Under the pieces are notes generated by a model. The model ran no database searches and was not told where the DNA came from. It was given only the letters and a program-made list of their open reading frames with translations. The position numbers and the translations under genes are program-made. Shown here piece after piece: positions 15,036-24,200 of a DNA stretch of 39,173 bases (the first letter of the stretch is position 1; each line of letters begins with the position of its first letter). The DNA comes from Rikenellaceae bacterium (GTDB lineage Bacteria; Bacteroidota; Bacteroidia; Bacteroidales; Rikenellaceae): the NCBI GenBank assembly GCA_015060015.1, contig SUZG01000016.1, positions 1 to 39,173 on the forward strand. Reading direction: 5' to 3'.

Positions 15036-15848
15036 GAACGGAGAGTCGGGCTCTTTCGACATTACCCAGTAGAAGAGTTTATCGACCAGGCCGGGGGCGA
15101 ACTTCTTCACGAAGTGCGTTGCACGACCTTCGGCCTCCATCAGGCACAGACGCTTACGACGCTTAATGCCGCGTGCCACGATGCGGGCAACCTCCTCGGG
15201 AGTCATCATCTTACCCTCCTCGCGGGGTGTTGAGCCCTGCTGCGAGCCGTCGGCTGTGAGGGCGGCAAAGCGTACATTCGAGGCTGTGAAACCCGGGCAG
15301 GCAACCATAACGTGCAGCCCCTTTTTCAGGTTCTCGATACGGATTGTTTCAAGGAAGCCTGTCATCGCAAACTTCGATGCCGAGTAACCCGTACGACCGG
15401 GCAGACCGTGTATGCCGGCTACCGATGATATGCCCACCAGTGAGCCCTTCGACTGCTGCAAGTAGGGCAGAGCATACTTCGTGCAATAGACCGTACCCCA
15501 GAAATTGACATCCATCAGGCGGTGCAGAACACTCAAATCCAAATCGTCAAACAATGCACGCATCGAGATTCCGGCGTTGCATATCATAACATCTATGCCG
15601 CCAAATGACTCAACGGCCTTGTCGATAAGGGCCTTGCAATCCTCCTGCTTCGTTACATCTGTCGCCACCCAAGCAGCCTCGCCGCCTGCGGCCTTAATCT
15701 CCGCAACGAGAGCCTCTAACTTATCTGCCTGTCGTGCTCCGAGTACTACTTTTGCACCCACTTTGGCATATTCGCGAGCCATAGCCTCGCCAATGCCCGA
15801 AGATGCTCCGGTGATAACGACCACCTTGCCGTTCAAACACTTTTTCAT
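15030..15848 (-). CDS. SDR-family NAD(P)-dependent oxidoreductase
   Basis: This 272-residue cytoplasmic enzyme is a classical short-chain dehydrogenase/reductase. The nucleotide-binding TGASSGIG is at 13-20, NAG at 91-93, and the catalytic set is Asn115, Ser141, Tyr155 and Lys159 (YSASK). The basic residue pattern after the second strand (GARQADK) favours NADP(H) by family knowledge. A C-terminal extension (about 220-272) with basic and aromatic residues resembles SDRs that act near membranes on lipid substrates. The substrate is unknown. It is the last gene of a minus-strand group, 12 bases after the MBL hydrolase gene. Confidence 0.9.
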   Translation of the reverse strand: MKKCLNGKVVVITGASSGIGEAMAREYAKVGAKVVLGARQADKLEALVAEIKAAGGEAAWVATDVTKQEDCKALIDKAVESFGGIDVMICNAGISMRALFDDLDLSVLHRLMDVNFWGTVYCTKYALPYLQQSKGSLVGISSVAGIHGLPGRTGYSASKFAMTGFLETIRIENLKKGLHVMVACPGFTASNVRFAALTADGSQQGSTPREEGKMMTPEEVARIVARGIKRRKRLCLMEAEGRATHFVKKFAPGLVDKLFYWVMSKEPDSPFK

Positions 15849-15860
15849 CGTTATATCGTT

Positions 15861-16640
15861 TTAATCGTTAATATCTATCGTCAGCCCATCGTATGCCAGC
15901 TCCACACCTTGTGGCAACTTCATTTCCGATGCGGCGTGCAGACCTATCTCGTGCGAGAGATGTGTCAAAAAGGCTTTGCGTGGTTTGACACGCTTAATCA
16001 GCTCCACAGCCTCCGCAACCGAGAAGTGCGAGTCGTGCGGCCTAAAACGCAGTGCATTTACCACCAGCGTATCGACGCCCTGCAACTTCTCGACCTCCTC
16101 GTCTGCAATCTGCTTAAAGTCGGTGAGGTAGGCCATACGGCCTATGCGGTAACCCGTAACCTCAAAGCGGGAGTGCATACCTCGGATGGGCAAAATCTCT
16201 ACACCTTCTATATAAAAGGGTGCGTTCTGGTCTATCTCGTGCAGTCGCATCTCCGGCACACCTCTGTATCTGTTCTCCGCAAAGGCGTAGTCATAATCCT
16301 TGCGGATGACCTCTGCCGTTGTAGGCGTGGCGTATATATTGACAGGGCGAATGGTGGGGTAATCGACAAAGTTGAACGCCCTTACATCGTCCAGACCGCC
16401 CGTGTGGTCCTTGTGAAAGTGCGTCAGCACAATGGCGTCAATCTGCCTTACACCTGCCGAGAGCATCTGACAACGGAAGTCGGGGCCTGCGTCGATTACG
16501 ATACGCACGTCGCCACACTCGACCATAGCCGATGTTCGCAGGCGTTTGTCCCTCGCATCCTCCGACAGACACACCTCGCAACGGCAGCCTATCACAGGCA
16601 CGCCCTGTGATGTTCCCGTACCCAAGAAAGTCAGTTTCAT
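15861..16640 (-). CDS. MBL-fold metallo-hydrolase (PhnP-like)
   Basis: This 259-residue enzyme begins with the PhnP-type stretch GTGTSQGVPVIGCRC (7-21) and carries three cysteines (19, 21, 24) in a C-X-C-X2-C cluster that probably binds a structural zinc. The catalytic metal motif is THFHKDH at 73-79, and further ligands lie in GMHSR, YLTDF and THLSHE. PhnP itself is a cyclic-phosphate phosphodiesterase; whether this protein shares that substrate is not shown. The ATG overlaps the stop of the YjbR-family gene by four bases (16,637-16,640), so the two are translationally coupled. Confidence 0.9.
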   Translation of the reverse strand: MKLTFLGTGTSQGVPVIGCRCEVCLSEDARDKRLRTSAMVECGDVRIVIDAGPDFRCQMLSAGVRQIDAIVLTHFHKDHTGGLDDVRAFNFVDYPTIRPVNIYATPTTAEVIRKDYDYAFAENRYRGVPEMRLHEIDQNAPFYIEGVEILPIRGMHSRFEVTGYRIGRMAYLTDFKQIADEEVEKLQGVDTLVVNALRFRPHDSHFSVAEAVELIKRVKPRKAFLTHLSHEIGLHAASEMKLPQGVELAYDGLTIDIND

Positions 16641-17014
16641 TGCTCCTTTGCTATTTCTACTTCCGCTATTGCTCTCAACTCTTCGCGTTTTATTCGGCTC
16701 AACTTCTTTACCACCTCGTCGTAGGAGTGGTCTATCAGCTCCATCATAAGCTTATCGTCGAGTGCCGATATGATGTGCTGATTCCAGTACTTCTTGTTGA
16801 AGTGCCACGCAGCATCAATGGCCGAGTAGCGTTCCCGTAGCTCTATGGCTTTGTCGGCGTCGCATTTCAGGATGAGCATATCGGGCTTCTCCAACGGCAT
16901 ACAGGCGAACATCTTGCCCATAACCTTGAATACCAGCGTAGAGTTGTCAAAGGGGAACTCCTCGGTCGCAGCGGCCTTCTGTAGGCAATACTCTCTTACA
17001 CTCTCGATATCCAT
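16637..17014 (-). CDS. MmcQ/YjbR-family protein
   Basis: This 125-residue protein matches the small MmcQ/YjbR family, which has a CyaY-like alpha/beta fold and is often annotated as DNA-binding, with weak proof. Typical pieces are the start DIESVREYCLQKAAATEEFPF, the middle FKVMGKMFACMP, and HFNKKYWNQHI before the last helix. It lies 30 bases after rnhA and overlaps the following MBL gene by ATGA, so it belongs to the same transcription unit. Confidence 0.88.
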   Translation of the reverse strand: MDIESVREYCLQKAAATEEFPFDNSTLVFKVMGKMFACMPLEKPDMLILKCDADKAIELRERYSAIDAAWHFNKKYWNQHIISALDDKLMMELIDHSYDEVVKKLSRIKREELRAIAEVEIAKEQ

Positions 17015-17044
17015 TTTTCAGCCAAATGTTTGTTGCGTGTTACG

Positions 17045-17500
17045 CTATTCGGGTGTGTAACCCGTATCCTCCAAGAGATTTGAGCCGTTTGCTGCCGCCA
17101 CAGCCAACTCGTCACAACGGTTGTTCTCGACCGTTGAGGCGTGGCCCTTGACCCATACAAAGCGGACATTGTGACGACGATAAATCCTCAAAAAACGCAT
17201 CCACAGGTCGGGGTTTTTCTTATCCTTGAAGCGTTTCTGCTCCCAGCCGAATACCCAACGCTGATTTACCGCCTCGACAACATACTTCGAGTCGGAGTAG
17301 ATGGTTACATTGCTACCCTCAAATTTCAACGCCTCCAACGCCACGCACACAGCCAGAAGCTCCATACGGTTGTTGGTCGTCAGGCGGAAGCCCGCCGATA
17401 GCTCCTTGCGGTGGGGTCCCGAGAGTAACACAATGCCATAACCACCCGGCCCCGGGTTACCCAGAGCCGAGCCGTCGGTGTATATGGTAATGTCTGGCAT
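17045..17500 (-). CDS. rnhA: Ribonuclease HI
   Basis: RNase HI cleaves the RNA strand of RNA-DNA hybrids during replication and R-loop removal. The 151-residue length is normal. The four metal-binding carboxylates are all visible: Asp9 (TDGS), Glu47 (RMELLAV), Asp70 (YSDSKYV) and Asp130 (NNRCDELA), with His120 of the flexible loop (VKGHA). The basic handle region (GWEQKRFKDKKNPDLW) is also present. It is followed by the YjbR-family gene and separated from valS by a 162-base gap with an inverted repeat pair. Confidence 0.96.
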   Translation of the reverse strand: MPDITIYTDGSALGNPGPGGYGIVLLSGPHRKELSAGFRLTTNNRMELLAVCVALEALKFEGSNVTIYSDSKYVVEAVNQRWVFGWEQKRFKDKKNPDLWMRFLRIYRRHNVRFVWVKGHASTVENNRCDELAVAAANGSNLLEDTGYTPE

Positions 17501-17506
17501 TAGTTT

Positions 17507-17664
17507 AAATTCAAAATTAAGAATTCAAAATTCAAAATTATGGCTGACGCACGGAAATATACTACTCAAATTTATAGTGATTATAAAAGTATTTATTTCT
17601 ATTATCTTGGTCGTTAGTTACCGTCCGAAGGCAATTTTGAATTATGAATTTTGAATTATGAATT
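17507..17664. repeat. 158-base gap element bounded by AATTCAAAATT inverted repeats
   Basis: The run at 17,507-17,540 is repeated in inverted orientation at 17,633-17,664, with the sequence CAAAATT nearest the centre on both sides. About 92 bases of AT-rich DNA without a gene lie between. The layout is that of a very small element with terminal inverted repeats, between rnhA and valS. Confidence 0.5.
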
Positions 17665-20287
17665 ACTTTAACGCTTCCATTCTCTCCTTGATAGCTGCAA
17701 TCTTCGCCTCGGCGTCGGCCTTCTTGGCCTTCTCGTTGGCTACAACCTTCTCGGGAGCAGAGCTGACGAAACGTTCGTTCGAGAGTTTTTTCATAACACT
17801 CGCCAAGAAACCTTCGAGGTAAGAGAGTTCGTCGGTGAGCTTCTTCATCTCGGCCTCCACGTCGATATTCTCGCCCATAGGTACGAAATACTGCGTGGTC
17901 TTGACGATGAAAGCATCGGCCATAGCGTCCTTCTCCTTAACCTCCTCGATAGAGTCCAGATTACCCATCTTGGCGATGACTGATGAGTACTCTGCGGGGT
18001 AGTTATCATCGGCGATGACCTTCAACGTAAGGGCATTCTTCTGTGCTATATTCTTCTGCTTACGCACATTGCGGATGCCAGAGATAACCTCCTGTGCAAG
18101 CGTGAAACGTGCGATAAGCTCCTCGCTGACAGCCTCGGCCTTGGGCATCTGTGCATACATAATAGACTCGCCTGCGGTGCGGGGTGCCAAATCCTGCCAT
18201 ATCTCCTCCGTCACGAAGGGCATAAATGGGTGGATAAGACGCATCAGAAGGTCGAAGTAGTGGCGTGTAGCCTCCATCGTAGCCTTGTCTGTCGGCTGCT
18301 GATATGCGGGCTTCACCATCTCCAAGTACCAGCCGCTGAAATCGTCCCAGAAGAGTTTGTAGATACGCATAAAGGCCTCCGAGATGCGGTATGATGCAAA
18401 CAATTCATCAACCTCGGCAATGGCCTGCGAGAGGATGTGGCGGAACCACTCAACCGACAGGCGGTTGTTCTCCGACTGTGCCAAAGTGTCATCTACCTGC
18501 CAGCCGTTGATAAGGCGGTAGGCGTTCCATATCTTGTTACCGAAGTTACGGCCCTGCTCGCAGAGTGCCTCGTCGAACATCACATCGTTACCTGCCGATG
18601 ATGAGAGCATCATAGCCACACGCATACCGTCAGCTCCATACTTGGCAATCAAATCCAATGGGTCGGGTGAGTTACCCAGCTGCTTCGACATCTTGCGACC
18701 CAGCTTGTCGCGTACGATACCTGTGAAATATACATTCTTAAATGGCTTCTCGCCGCGATACTCATAACCCGACATAATCATACGAGCCACCCAGAAGAAG
18801 ATAATATCGGGACCCGTGATAAGGTCGTTGGTGGGGTAGTAATAGCGAATCTGCTCGTTGTCGGGGTTGCGGATGCCATCAAACACCGAGATAGGCCACA
18901 ACCACGATGAGAACCATGTGTCGAGTACATCCTCGTCCTGACGCAGGTCGCTTAACTGCAATGTTGCGTCACCTGCCTTCTCGCGAGCCAGCTCCAAAGC
19001 CTTCTCTGCGGTTTCGGCAATCACATAGCCGCCCTTGGGCAGGTAGTAGGCAGGGATACGCTGACCCCACCACAGCTGGCGTGAGATACACCAGTCCTTG
19101 ATGTTCTCCATCCAGTGGCGGTAGGTGTTCTTGTATTTTGCGGGGATGAACTTGATTGAATCCTCCAAAACAGCCTTCGTTGCGGGCTCGGCAATCTCAC
19201 TCATCGACATAAACCACTGCATCGAGAGCTTTGGCTCAATAGCCACACCCGTACGTTCCGAGTAACCCACATTGTTGGTGTAGGGCTCCACCTTCTCCAT
19301 AAGGCCGGCAGCCTCCAACTCCTTCTCGATTTGCTTGCGGCACTCGAAGCGGTCCACACCGACATACATACCGACCTTGTCGTTGATTGTGCCGTCGTCG
19401 TTGAAGATATCGATGGTTTCGAGGTTGTACTTCTCGCCCAGCATATAGTCATTAACATCGTGTGCAGGTGTCACCTTCAAAGCACCCGTACCGAACTCTA
19501 TATCGACATACTCGTCGCGGATGATAGGCACTGCACGACCCACCAGCGGCACGATAACCTTTGCACCCTCGGGGATATCCTTGTAACGTTCATCGTTGGG
19601 GTTGAGGCAGACTGCCGTATCGCCCAGAATAGTCTCGGGGCGTGTTGTAGCCACAACCAAATAGCGGTCCGAGCCCTCCAACTTATAACGCAGGTAGTAG
19701 AGCTTACCCTGCGACTCCTTGTAGATTACCTCCTCGTCCGAGAGGGCCGTCTTTGCCGATGGGTCCCAATTGACCATACGCACGCCGCGGTAGATCTTAC
19801 CCTTGTTGTAGAGGTCGCAGAAAACCTTGATGACACTCTGTGTGCGAGGCTCGTCCATTGTAAAGCAGGTGCGGTCCCAGTCGCACGAAGCACCCAGCTT
19901 ACGCAACTGCTGCAAGATGATACCTCCGTGCTTCTCCTTCCACTCCCAGGCGTGTGCCAAAAACTCCTCGCGTGTAAGGTCGGCCTTGTTGATGCCCTCG
20001 GCAGCCAGCTTCGCCACCACCTTTGCCTCGGTGGCGATAGATGCGTGGTCTGTTCCCGGTACCCAGCAGGCGTTCTTGCCCTGCTGACGGGCACGACGCA
20101 TCAGTACATCCTGCAAGGTGTTGTTCAACATATGACCCATGTGCAACATACCCGTTACATTGGGGGGCGGAATAACTATTGTGTAAGGCTCGCGAGAGTC
20201 AGGCTCCGAGTGAAAAAGTTTGTTCTCAATCCAATACTCATACCACTTCGATTCGATATCTTGTGGCGTGTACTTGTCTGCTACCAT
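17663..20287 (-). CDS. valS: Valyl-tRNA synthetase
   Basis: This class I synthetase charges tRNA-Val in the cytoplasm. The 874-residue length fits. The HIGH motif is HMGH at 49-52 after PPPNVTG, the KMSKS motif is KMSKQ at 532-536, and the editing domain lies at about 210-345 (starting [13 protein letters not shown]). WVPGTDHA (75-82) and the anticodon-binding helices follow the expected order, and the last 65 residues form the usual ValS coiled coil. A -7 element lies 80 bases upstream, and the short leader holds a perfect 6-base hairpin (20,340-20,356). Confidence 0.98.
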   Translation of the reverse strand: MVADKYTPQDIESKWYEYWIENKLFHSEPDSREPYTIVIPPPNVTGMLHMGHMLNNTLQDVLMRRARQQGKNACWVPGTDHASIATEAKVVAKLAAEGINKADLTREEFLAHAWEWKEKHGGIILQQLRKLGASCDWDRTCFTMDEPRTQSVIKVFCDLYNKGKIYRGVRMVNWDPSAKTALSDEEVIYKESQGKLYYLRYKLEGSDRYLVVATTRPETILGDTAVCLNPNDERYKDIPEGAKVIVPLVGRAVPIIRDEYVDIEFGTGALKVTPAHDVNDYMLGEKYNLETIDIFNDDGTINDKVGMYVGVDRFECRKQIEKELEAAGLMEKVEPYTNNVGYSERTGVAIEPKLSMQWFMSMSEIAEPATKAVLEDSIKFIPAKYKNTYRHWMENIKDWCISRQLWWGQRIPAYYLPKGGYVIAETAEKALELAREKAGDATLQLSDLRQDEDVLDTWFSSWLWPISVFDGIRNPDNEQIRYYYPTNDLITGPDIIFFWVARMIMSGYEYRGEKPFKNVYFTGIVRDKLGRKMSKQLGNSPDPLDLIAKYGADGMRVAMMLSSSAGNDVMFDEALCEQGRNFGNKIWNAYRLINGWQVDDTLAQSENNRLSVEWFRHILSQAIAEVDELFASYRISEAFMRIYKLFWDDFSGWYLEMVKPAYQQPTDKATMEATRHYFDLLMRLIHPFMPFVTEEIWQDLAPRTAGESIMYAQMPKAEAVSEELIARFTLAQEVISGIRNVRKQKNIAQKNALTLKVIADDNYPAEYSSVIAKMGNLDSIEEVKEKDAMADAFIVKTTQYFVPMGENIDVEAEMKKLTDELSYLEGFLASVMKKLSNERFVSSAPEKVVANEKAKKADAEAKIAAIKERMEALK

Positions 20288-20366
20288 AATTCTTTTCGTA
20301 TTATTTTGTTCTAATTTTGTTATGCGGATTTGGTCGCTTGTCTTCTTTTAGAAGACATTCAAGATG

Positions 20367-20374
20367 CAAATATA
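20367..20374 (-). promoter_or_regulatory. -7 element of the valS promoter
   Basis: On the minus strand TATATTTG fits TANNTTTG. A clear -33 element is not found because the AATTCAAAATT repeat occupies that place. Confidence 0.45.
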
Positions 20375-20377
20375 ATG

Positions 20378-20413
20378 AAAATTCAAAATTCAGAATTCAG
20401 AATTCAAAATTAT
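20378..20413. repeat. AATTCAAAATT-type repeat upstream of valS
   Basis: AAATTCAAAATTCAGAATT and a further copy run directly upstream of the valS -7 element. The gap 20,288-20,600 holds this repeat, the valS leader, and a hairpin after thiN; in 20,414-20,548 I see nothing else. Confidence 0.55.
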
Positions 20414-20549
20414 TTTGTCGGTGTCAGCATTAAATTATCTAAACTATCCGATTTTCCTGTTGTAACAAACTCTCGCAGAGTAACAGATGTGCTACACTGA
20501 AACTACGCTTACATACGATAGACCTTTGTGATTTGGGTTATGCTGAGCC

Positions 20550-20600
20550 GCGAGGAGGAAACGAGGGCTATCCCTCGTAATGATGAATTTTCCCCTCCGC
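20550..20600 (-). terminator. Two-part hairpin downstream of thiN
   Basis: ACGAGGG at 20,561-20,567 pairs perfectly with CCCTCGT at 20,572-20,578. An outer, less regular stem joins GCGAGGAGGAAA to TTTTCCCCTCCGC. The element ends at the stop codon of the thiamine pyrophosphokinase gene, so it probably ends that transcript, though the T-run is short. Confidence 0.5.
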
Positions 20601-21230
20601 TTACTTACTCTCGTAAGTCACATAGACCAAATACTCGCCTTCGGCCGAGATTGAAAACTCGCCGTCGGGGGCTTCGTTCAGTGTGCCTTGCCACCATTGA
20701 GTAAAGTCGTAGATAGGATATGACAAGCCTTTGGATGACAGATTCTTGGCATTGATGTTGAAAAGCGATACTTGAGCTCGTTTCAGGCACTTAAAACGGC
20801 TATCTCCCGAGCAGGAAATAAACACCCCGTAGTCGGTGTAGCTCCTCACCTCGGCACCCATTCGGCGATACTCCGCCAAAAGGGCAATATTGCCCAAAGT
20901 ATGGTCGTCGCGGCGGCCCGTAGCACCCACAATAGCTATGCGTCGCTTGCCTTCGGAGAGCAGGTATTTCACCGCCTTGGTCTGGTCGTTGGTCTCCTGG
21001 TCGGCATCGTATATTATGCGGTCGGCAAAGCGTGTGTGGTTCTCTGCCGATAGGGAGTCGCCGTCGCCGATGATGATGTCGGGCGTGTGCCCCTCGGCTA
21101 TGTAACGGTCAGCACCGCCGTCACAGCACACGACCATCGGAGCCTGCAAAAGAATATGCAGAGGTCGTGGGGCGGTAGGGTAGTCGCCACCGGCCAGAAT
21201 TACGGCATCTATATCTTTATCTTTCAGCAT
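20601..21230 (-). CDS. thiN: Thiamine pyrophosphokinase
   Basis: This enzyme moves pyrophosphate from ATP to thiamine to make the cofactor thiamine diphosphate. In the 209-residue protein the N-terminal alpha/beta domain shows CCDGGADRY (35-43), GDGDS (55-59), DQETNDQTKAV (77-87) and GATGRRDDHTLGN (102-114), all typical of the family; the C-terminal half is the beta-rich thiamine-binding domain. Its first 14 bases overlap the end of the PnuC-family transporter gene, so uptake and activation of thiamine are encoded as one coupled unit. Confidence 0.93.
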   Translation of the reverse strand: MLKDKDIDAVILAGGDYPTAPRPLHILLQAPMVVCCDGGADRYIAEGHTPDIIIGDGDSLSAENHTRFADRIIYDADQETNDQTKAVKYLLSEGKRRIAIVGATGRRDDHTLGNIALLAEYRRMGAEVRSYTDYGVFISCSGDSRFKCLKRAQVSLFNINAKNLSSKGLSYPIYDFTQWWQGTLNEAPDGEFSISAEGEYLVYVTYESK

Positions 21231-21816
21231 CTTGCTCTGTCATTAGTCGTTTCCACTTCATATAGCCGGCAATGGCAATCACGGCATAGGCTGCATATAA
21301 TACGGCAGTAAAATGCAACCCTTTGTAGAAGTAAAGCCCTGCCGAGAGGATATCCACCACGAGCCATACCCACCACTGCTCGATATATTTGCATGCCAGC
21401 ATATACATTCCCACAATCGAGAGTGCCGATGTAAGGCCGTTGAACCACGCTACATCGCTGTCTGTGAGGTAGGTAAGGGCGGCCGTTATCGCTAACTGCA
21501 TCACCGCATAGAGGGCTGCCATTGCTATCCAGCCACGAGTGGTTATATGCGAAATCGGCAACTCCTTCTGCGGTTGCTCCTCTGCTTTGCGGCTGAACGA
21601 AAAACCCCACTTCCACGCCGCCCAGCCATAGAGGGCGATAGCGAGGTAGTAGATATTTATGGCGGTGTCGGCATATAGTCCCGCATCGTAATAGACAAAG
21701 AGGTAGATGGCCGGCATAACGATACTCGCAATCCACAGATAGATGCTCGCCCGATACTCCAACCATAGGTATATCACCCCGACTGCAACGCCGACAATCT
21801 CCAATGCTTCATTCAT
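21217..21816 (-). CDS. pnuT: PnuC-family transporter, probably for thiamine (PnuT)
   Basis: This 199-residue inner membrane protein has about seven hydrophobic segments and the family's early aromatic stretch (VIYLWLEYRAS). PnuC relatives carry unphosphorylated vitamins by facilitated diffusion and depend on a kinase to trap the substrate inside. Here the overlapping gene is thiamine pyrophosphokinase, so thiamine, not nicotinamide riboside, is the likely substrate (inference from context). I start at the ATG at 21,816: an in-frame GTG at 21,840 overlaps the -7 promoter element and would lie at or before the transcription start. No TPP riboswitch fits in the 90-base upstream gap. Confidence 0.87.
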   Translation of the reverse strand: MNEALEIVGVAVGVIYLWLEYRASIYLWIASIVMPAIYLFVYYDAGLYADTAINIYYLAIALYGWAAWKWGFSFSRKAEEQPQKELPISHITTRGWIAMAALYAVMQLAITAALTYLTDSDVAWFNGLTSALSIVGMYMLACKYIEQWWVWLVVDILSAGLYFYKGLHFTAVLYAAYAVIAIAGYMKWKRLMTEQDAER

Positions 21817-21839
21817 AATCGTAACAGCTGTTCGACACA

Positions 21840-21847
21840 CAAAGGTA
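21840..21847 (-). promoter_or_regulatory. -7 element of the pnuT-thiN promoter
   Basis: TACCTTTG on the minus strand fits the -7 consensus 24 bases before the chosen ATG. The leader would be under 20 bases. A -33 match is not clear. Confidence 0.5.
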
Positions 21848-21866
21848 GAAAATAATTGTTGAAATT

Positions 21867-21897
21867 ATTGTTGTATGCGAAAAAATCATTAACTTTG
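21867..21897 (+). promoter_or_regulatory. Promoter of the unknown secreted protein gene
   Basis: ATTG at 21,867-21,870, 19 bases, then TAACTTTG at 21,890-21,897. It points away from the pnuT-thiN promoter in the same 90-base gap. Confidence 0.65.
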
Positions 21898-21930
21898 AGA
21901 ACTCAATAACTTTTTAATACAATTTATCTT

Positions 21931-22491
21931 ATGAAACGAATTATGCTTTTCTTGGTTGCACTGCTATGTGTAGGGCAACTATCAGCCAAAGAGGTGCTGA
22001 AAACAAAATCTATGTCTTGTTGTCGTGTGACAAATGATGCTCTTAAAGAGTTGATTCAAACCTATATCGAGGAGGAGCGTTGCCAATGTCGCGAGTATTC
22101 GAAAGATTGGGTTATACGCCTTGATATCAAGAAGCGTGAGAATGGAGATGCGGATGTGGTAATCTGTGCCGATGAAGATGCGGCAACATTCGCGATGCTG
22201 TTGAGGTATGATTATTTGTGGAAAGGGAGTGAACTGATGTTTACTCGAATCAAGGGCCACGATATCTATATTGAATATCCGGCAGAGTCGAGCATCGAGG
22301 AGTTTGTTACGGTGCGACGTTCTACTCATAGTGTGGATTATACTGTTAAAGTGAGTGACAAAAACGGAATGGAGGTACAAGACATCTTGTTTTACGATCC
22401 TTTTCCGACTACGATTTATTACCGTTACGATGCCGGGACAAAGACCTTTATCGAGAAGAAGCGAAATAGGGTTGAAAAATACTATAAATAA
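21931..22491 (+). CDS. Secreted protein of unknown function
   Basis: I do not recognise this 186-residue protein. A signal peptide is clear (1-19, hydrophobic core LFLVALLCVGQLS). The mature part is rich in charged residues, with a cysteine pair at 30-31 and a C-X-C at 51-53 (the first in SMSCCRV) that could form disulfides. The C-terminal half is mostly predicted strand (YTVKV, TIYYRYDAG) and ends in a basic tail (EKKRNRVEKYYK). It has its own promoter and a strong terminator, so it is a single-gene unit. Base composition is slightly more AT-rich than the genes around it. Confidence 0.75.
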   Translation: MKRIMLFLVALLCVGQLSAKEVLKTKSMSCCRVTNDALKELIQTYIEEERCQCREYSKDWVIRLDIKKRENGDADVVICADEDAATFAMLLRYDYLWKGSELMFTRIKGHDIYIEYPAESSIEEFVTVRRSTHSVDYTVKVSDKNGMEVQDILFYDPFPTTIYYRYDAGTKTFIEKKRNRVEKYYK

Positions 22492-22550
22492 AGAATTCGT
22501 CTAATAAGGCAGATGCCGAAACGGCTCTTGTTGTACGAATCCGAAAAGAG

Positions 22551-22594
22551 AGGAGGCTGTCGCGATAAATTGCATTGCGACAGCCTCCTTTTTT
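22551..22594. terminator. Strong intrinsic terminator between convergent genes
   Basis: AGGAGGCTGTCGC at 22,551-22,563 pairs perfectly with GCGACAGCCTCCT at 22,577-22,589, followed by a T-run; A-rich sequence on the other side lets it serve the minus-strand antiporter gene as well. Confidence 0.93.
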
Positions 22595-22613
22595 GTTATA
22601 ATGTCGAGTGTGC

Positions 22614-23915
22614 TTACACGAAAATCAGTTGCATAACGATATATACGGGCAGCAGCACGATAAGCGAGAAACGAATCATATAACCGAAGAAGCTCGGCAT
22701 CTTGACGCCTGCCTGCTCGGCGATAGCCTTAACCATAAAGTTGGGGCCGTTACCAATGTATGTCATAGCACCAAACAGCACCGAGCCGAGGGCAATGGCA
22801 CGCAGCAGAGCCTCCGAAATACCTGCCTCCAACGCAATACCTGCCTCCTGTGGCAAGCCCTGTGCCACGGTGTGGAACGCAACGGCTGTGGGTGAGTTGT
22901 CGAGGAATGCCGACAGCGTACCCGAACTGTAAAAGAACTGCCACGGAGCAGTAAGGCCGAGATCGGCAGCGTGGGCATTAAGGTAGATAAGTGCGGGTGT
23001 CATCGTGGCGAAGATACCGATAAACAATACGGCAACCTCGGTGATAGGCTCCCACGAGAACTTATTGTCAAGACGCACCTTCTTGCGTGTTGTGATAAGC
23101 GACAAGGCGATAATTGCCACAAGGATAATTTCACGCAGGAACTTGATATAGACAGGTGCGTGATGGTCGCCCATAGCGGGGATATACGAGGGGTTGATAA
23201 AGGCCACAGCACAGATGATGCCGAGCAGCCATATCATATTTACATAGCCCGACAACGATATGCCCGTATTCTCGCGTACATCGGCCATAATAGCCTCGGT
23301 ACTCTCCTTGCGGTAATATACAAAGCGGTCGAGCAGGTAGTAAATGGTGAGCAGGACAACGCCCGTAAACAACCACTCGGGCAGCAGACTCATAAACCAG
23401 AAGAAGTCGGCTCCTCGCAGATACAAAAGGAACAATGGGGGGTCACCCAGCGGTGTGAGGATACCTCCGCAGTTGGCAACAAGGGCGATGAACATAAGAA
23501 TCGTATGCACCTTGTACTTGCGTTGCTGGTTGATTTCCAGCAAAAGACGAATCAGCAGCATTGCAGCACCCGTAGTACCGATAAACGAGGCGAGGATAAA
23601 ACCTATGGCCAGCAGTGCGGTGTTGGTTGAGGGGCGTGCCTGAATATCGCCGTGGATATGAATACCTCCCGTCACGACAAACAGGGCCGTCAGAAGGATG
23701 ATAAACGGCACATAGTCGAACAGCATCTGATGTTCGAGGTTGTGTCCCAAGCCGTTGGCTACGAGCCATATACCCGTAGGAATGCCAAGTCCGAGGGCGA
23801 TGTAAAGTTTGTGAAGATTGCTCTCCCACCACTTCTCTGCAACGATGGGCAGTACAGCGATACTTGCCAGCATCAATGCGAAGGGAATAAGAGTCCAAAG
23901 TTCTACTTGTTGCAT
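22614..23915 (-). CDS. NhaD/ArsB-superfamily sodium:proton antiporter
   Basis: This 433-residue membrane protein has 11-12 hydrophobic segments and the motifs of the ion transporter superfamily: NCGGILTPLGDPPLFLLYL in the first half and SSGTLSAFLDNSPTAVAF with GAMTYIGNGPNFM in the second half. Proteins of this type in Bacteroidetes are annotated as sodium:proton antiporters (NhaD-like). The substrate is assigned by family only. It stands alone between a shared terminator and the divergent lon gene. Confidence 0.85.
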   Translation of the reverse strand: MQQVELWTLIPFALMLASIAVLPIVAEKWWESNLHKLYIALGLGIPTGIWLVANGLGHNLEHQMLFDYVPFIILLTALFVVTGGIHIHGDIQARPSTNTALLAIGFILASFIGTTGAAMLLIRLLLEINQQRKYKVHTILMFIALVANCGGILTPLGDPPLFLLYLRGADFFWFMSLLPEWLFTGVVLLTIYYLLDRFVYYRKESTEAIMADVRENTGISLSGYVNMIWLLGIICAVAFINPSYIPAMGDHHAPVYIKFLREIILVAIIALSLITTRKKVRLDNKFSWEPITEVAVLFIGIFATMTPALIYLNAHAADLGLTAPWQFFYSSGTLSAFLDNSPTAVAFHTVAQGLPQEAGIALEAGISEALLRAIALGSVLFGAMTYIGNGPNFMVKAIAEQAGVKMPSFFGYMIRFSLIVLLPVYIVMQLIFV

Positions 23916-24116
23916 AATTTCTCTGTTTTTTTGAATTCGGTGCGAAAATAGTACAAAAAAGTGATAAAAAGAAATAATTTTTTTGAAGTTTTATTTTCTT
24001 GCCATACTGCGAAATATAGGTTGTGCGTTAGATATGAACGCCGGGTGTAAAAAGCACAATTCCGGCAAGTTATCAACAATCTGCCGACATTGTTATGTGG
24101 AGTGGCATTTTTTTCG

Positions 24117-24124
24117 TACATTTG
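24117..24124 (+). promoter_or_regulatory. -7 element of the lon promoter
   Basis: TACATTTG fits TANNTTTG; a weak TATG lies 19 bases upstream. Its place argues that the Lon start is at ATG 24,201 and not at the in-frame TTG at 24,090, which lies before the promoter. The rest of the gap 23,916-24,200 is AT-rich and shows no gene. Confidence 0.55.
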
Positions 24125-24200
24125 CAATCGTGAAATAGTGCGACAATGCGAAATCAGATCACTTCGCAAGGCATATTTCGGAGTAAAACACAGAAGGATT

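Noticed and set aside
21817..21930. TPP riboswitch before the pnuT-thiN pair
   Set aside because: The divergent gap is only about 110 bases, the promoter leaves a leader under 20 bases, and the conserved CTGAGA and following core are not present on the minus strand.
24090..24200. Longer Lon protein starting at TTG 24,090
   Set aside because: The TTG lies before the -7 element at 24,117, and the extra 37 residues do not resemble Lon. ATG 24,201 with AGAAGGA before it is better.
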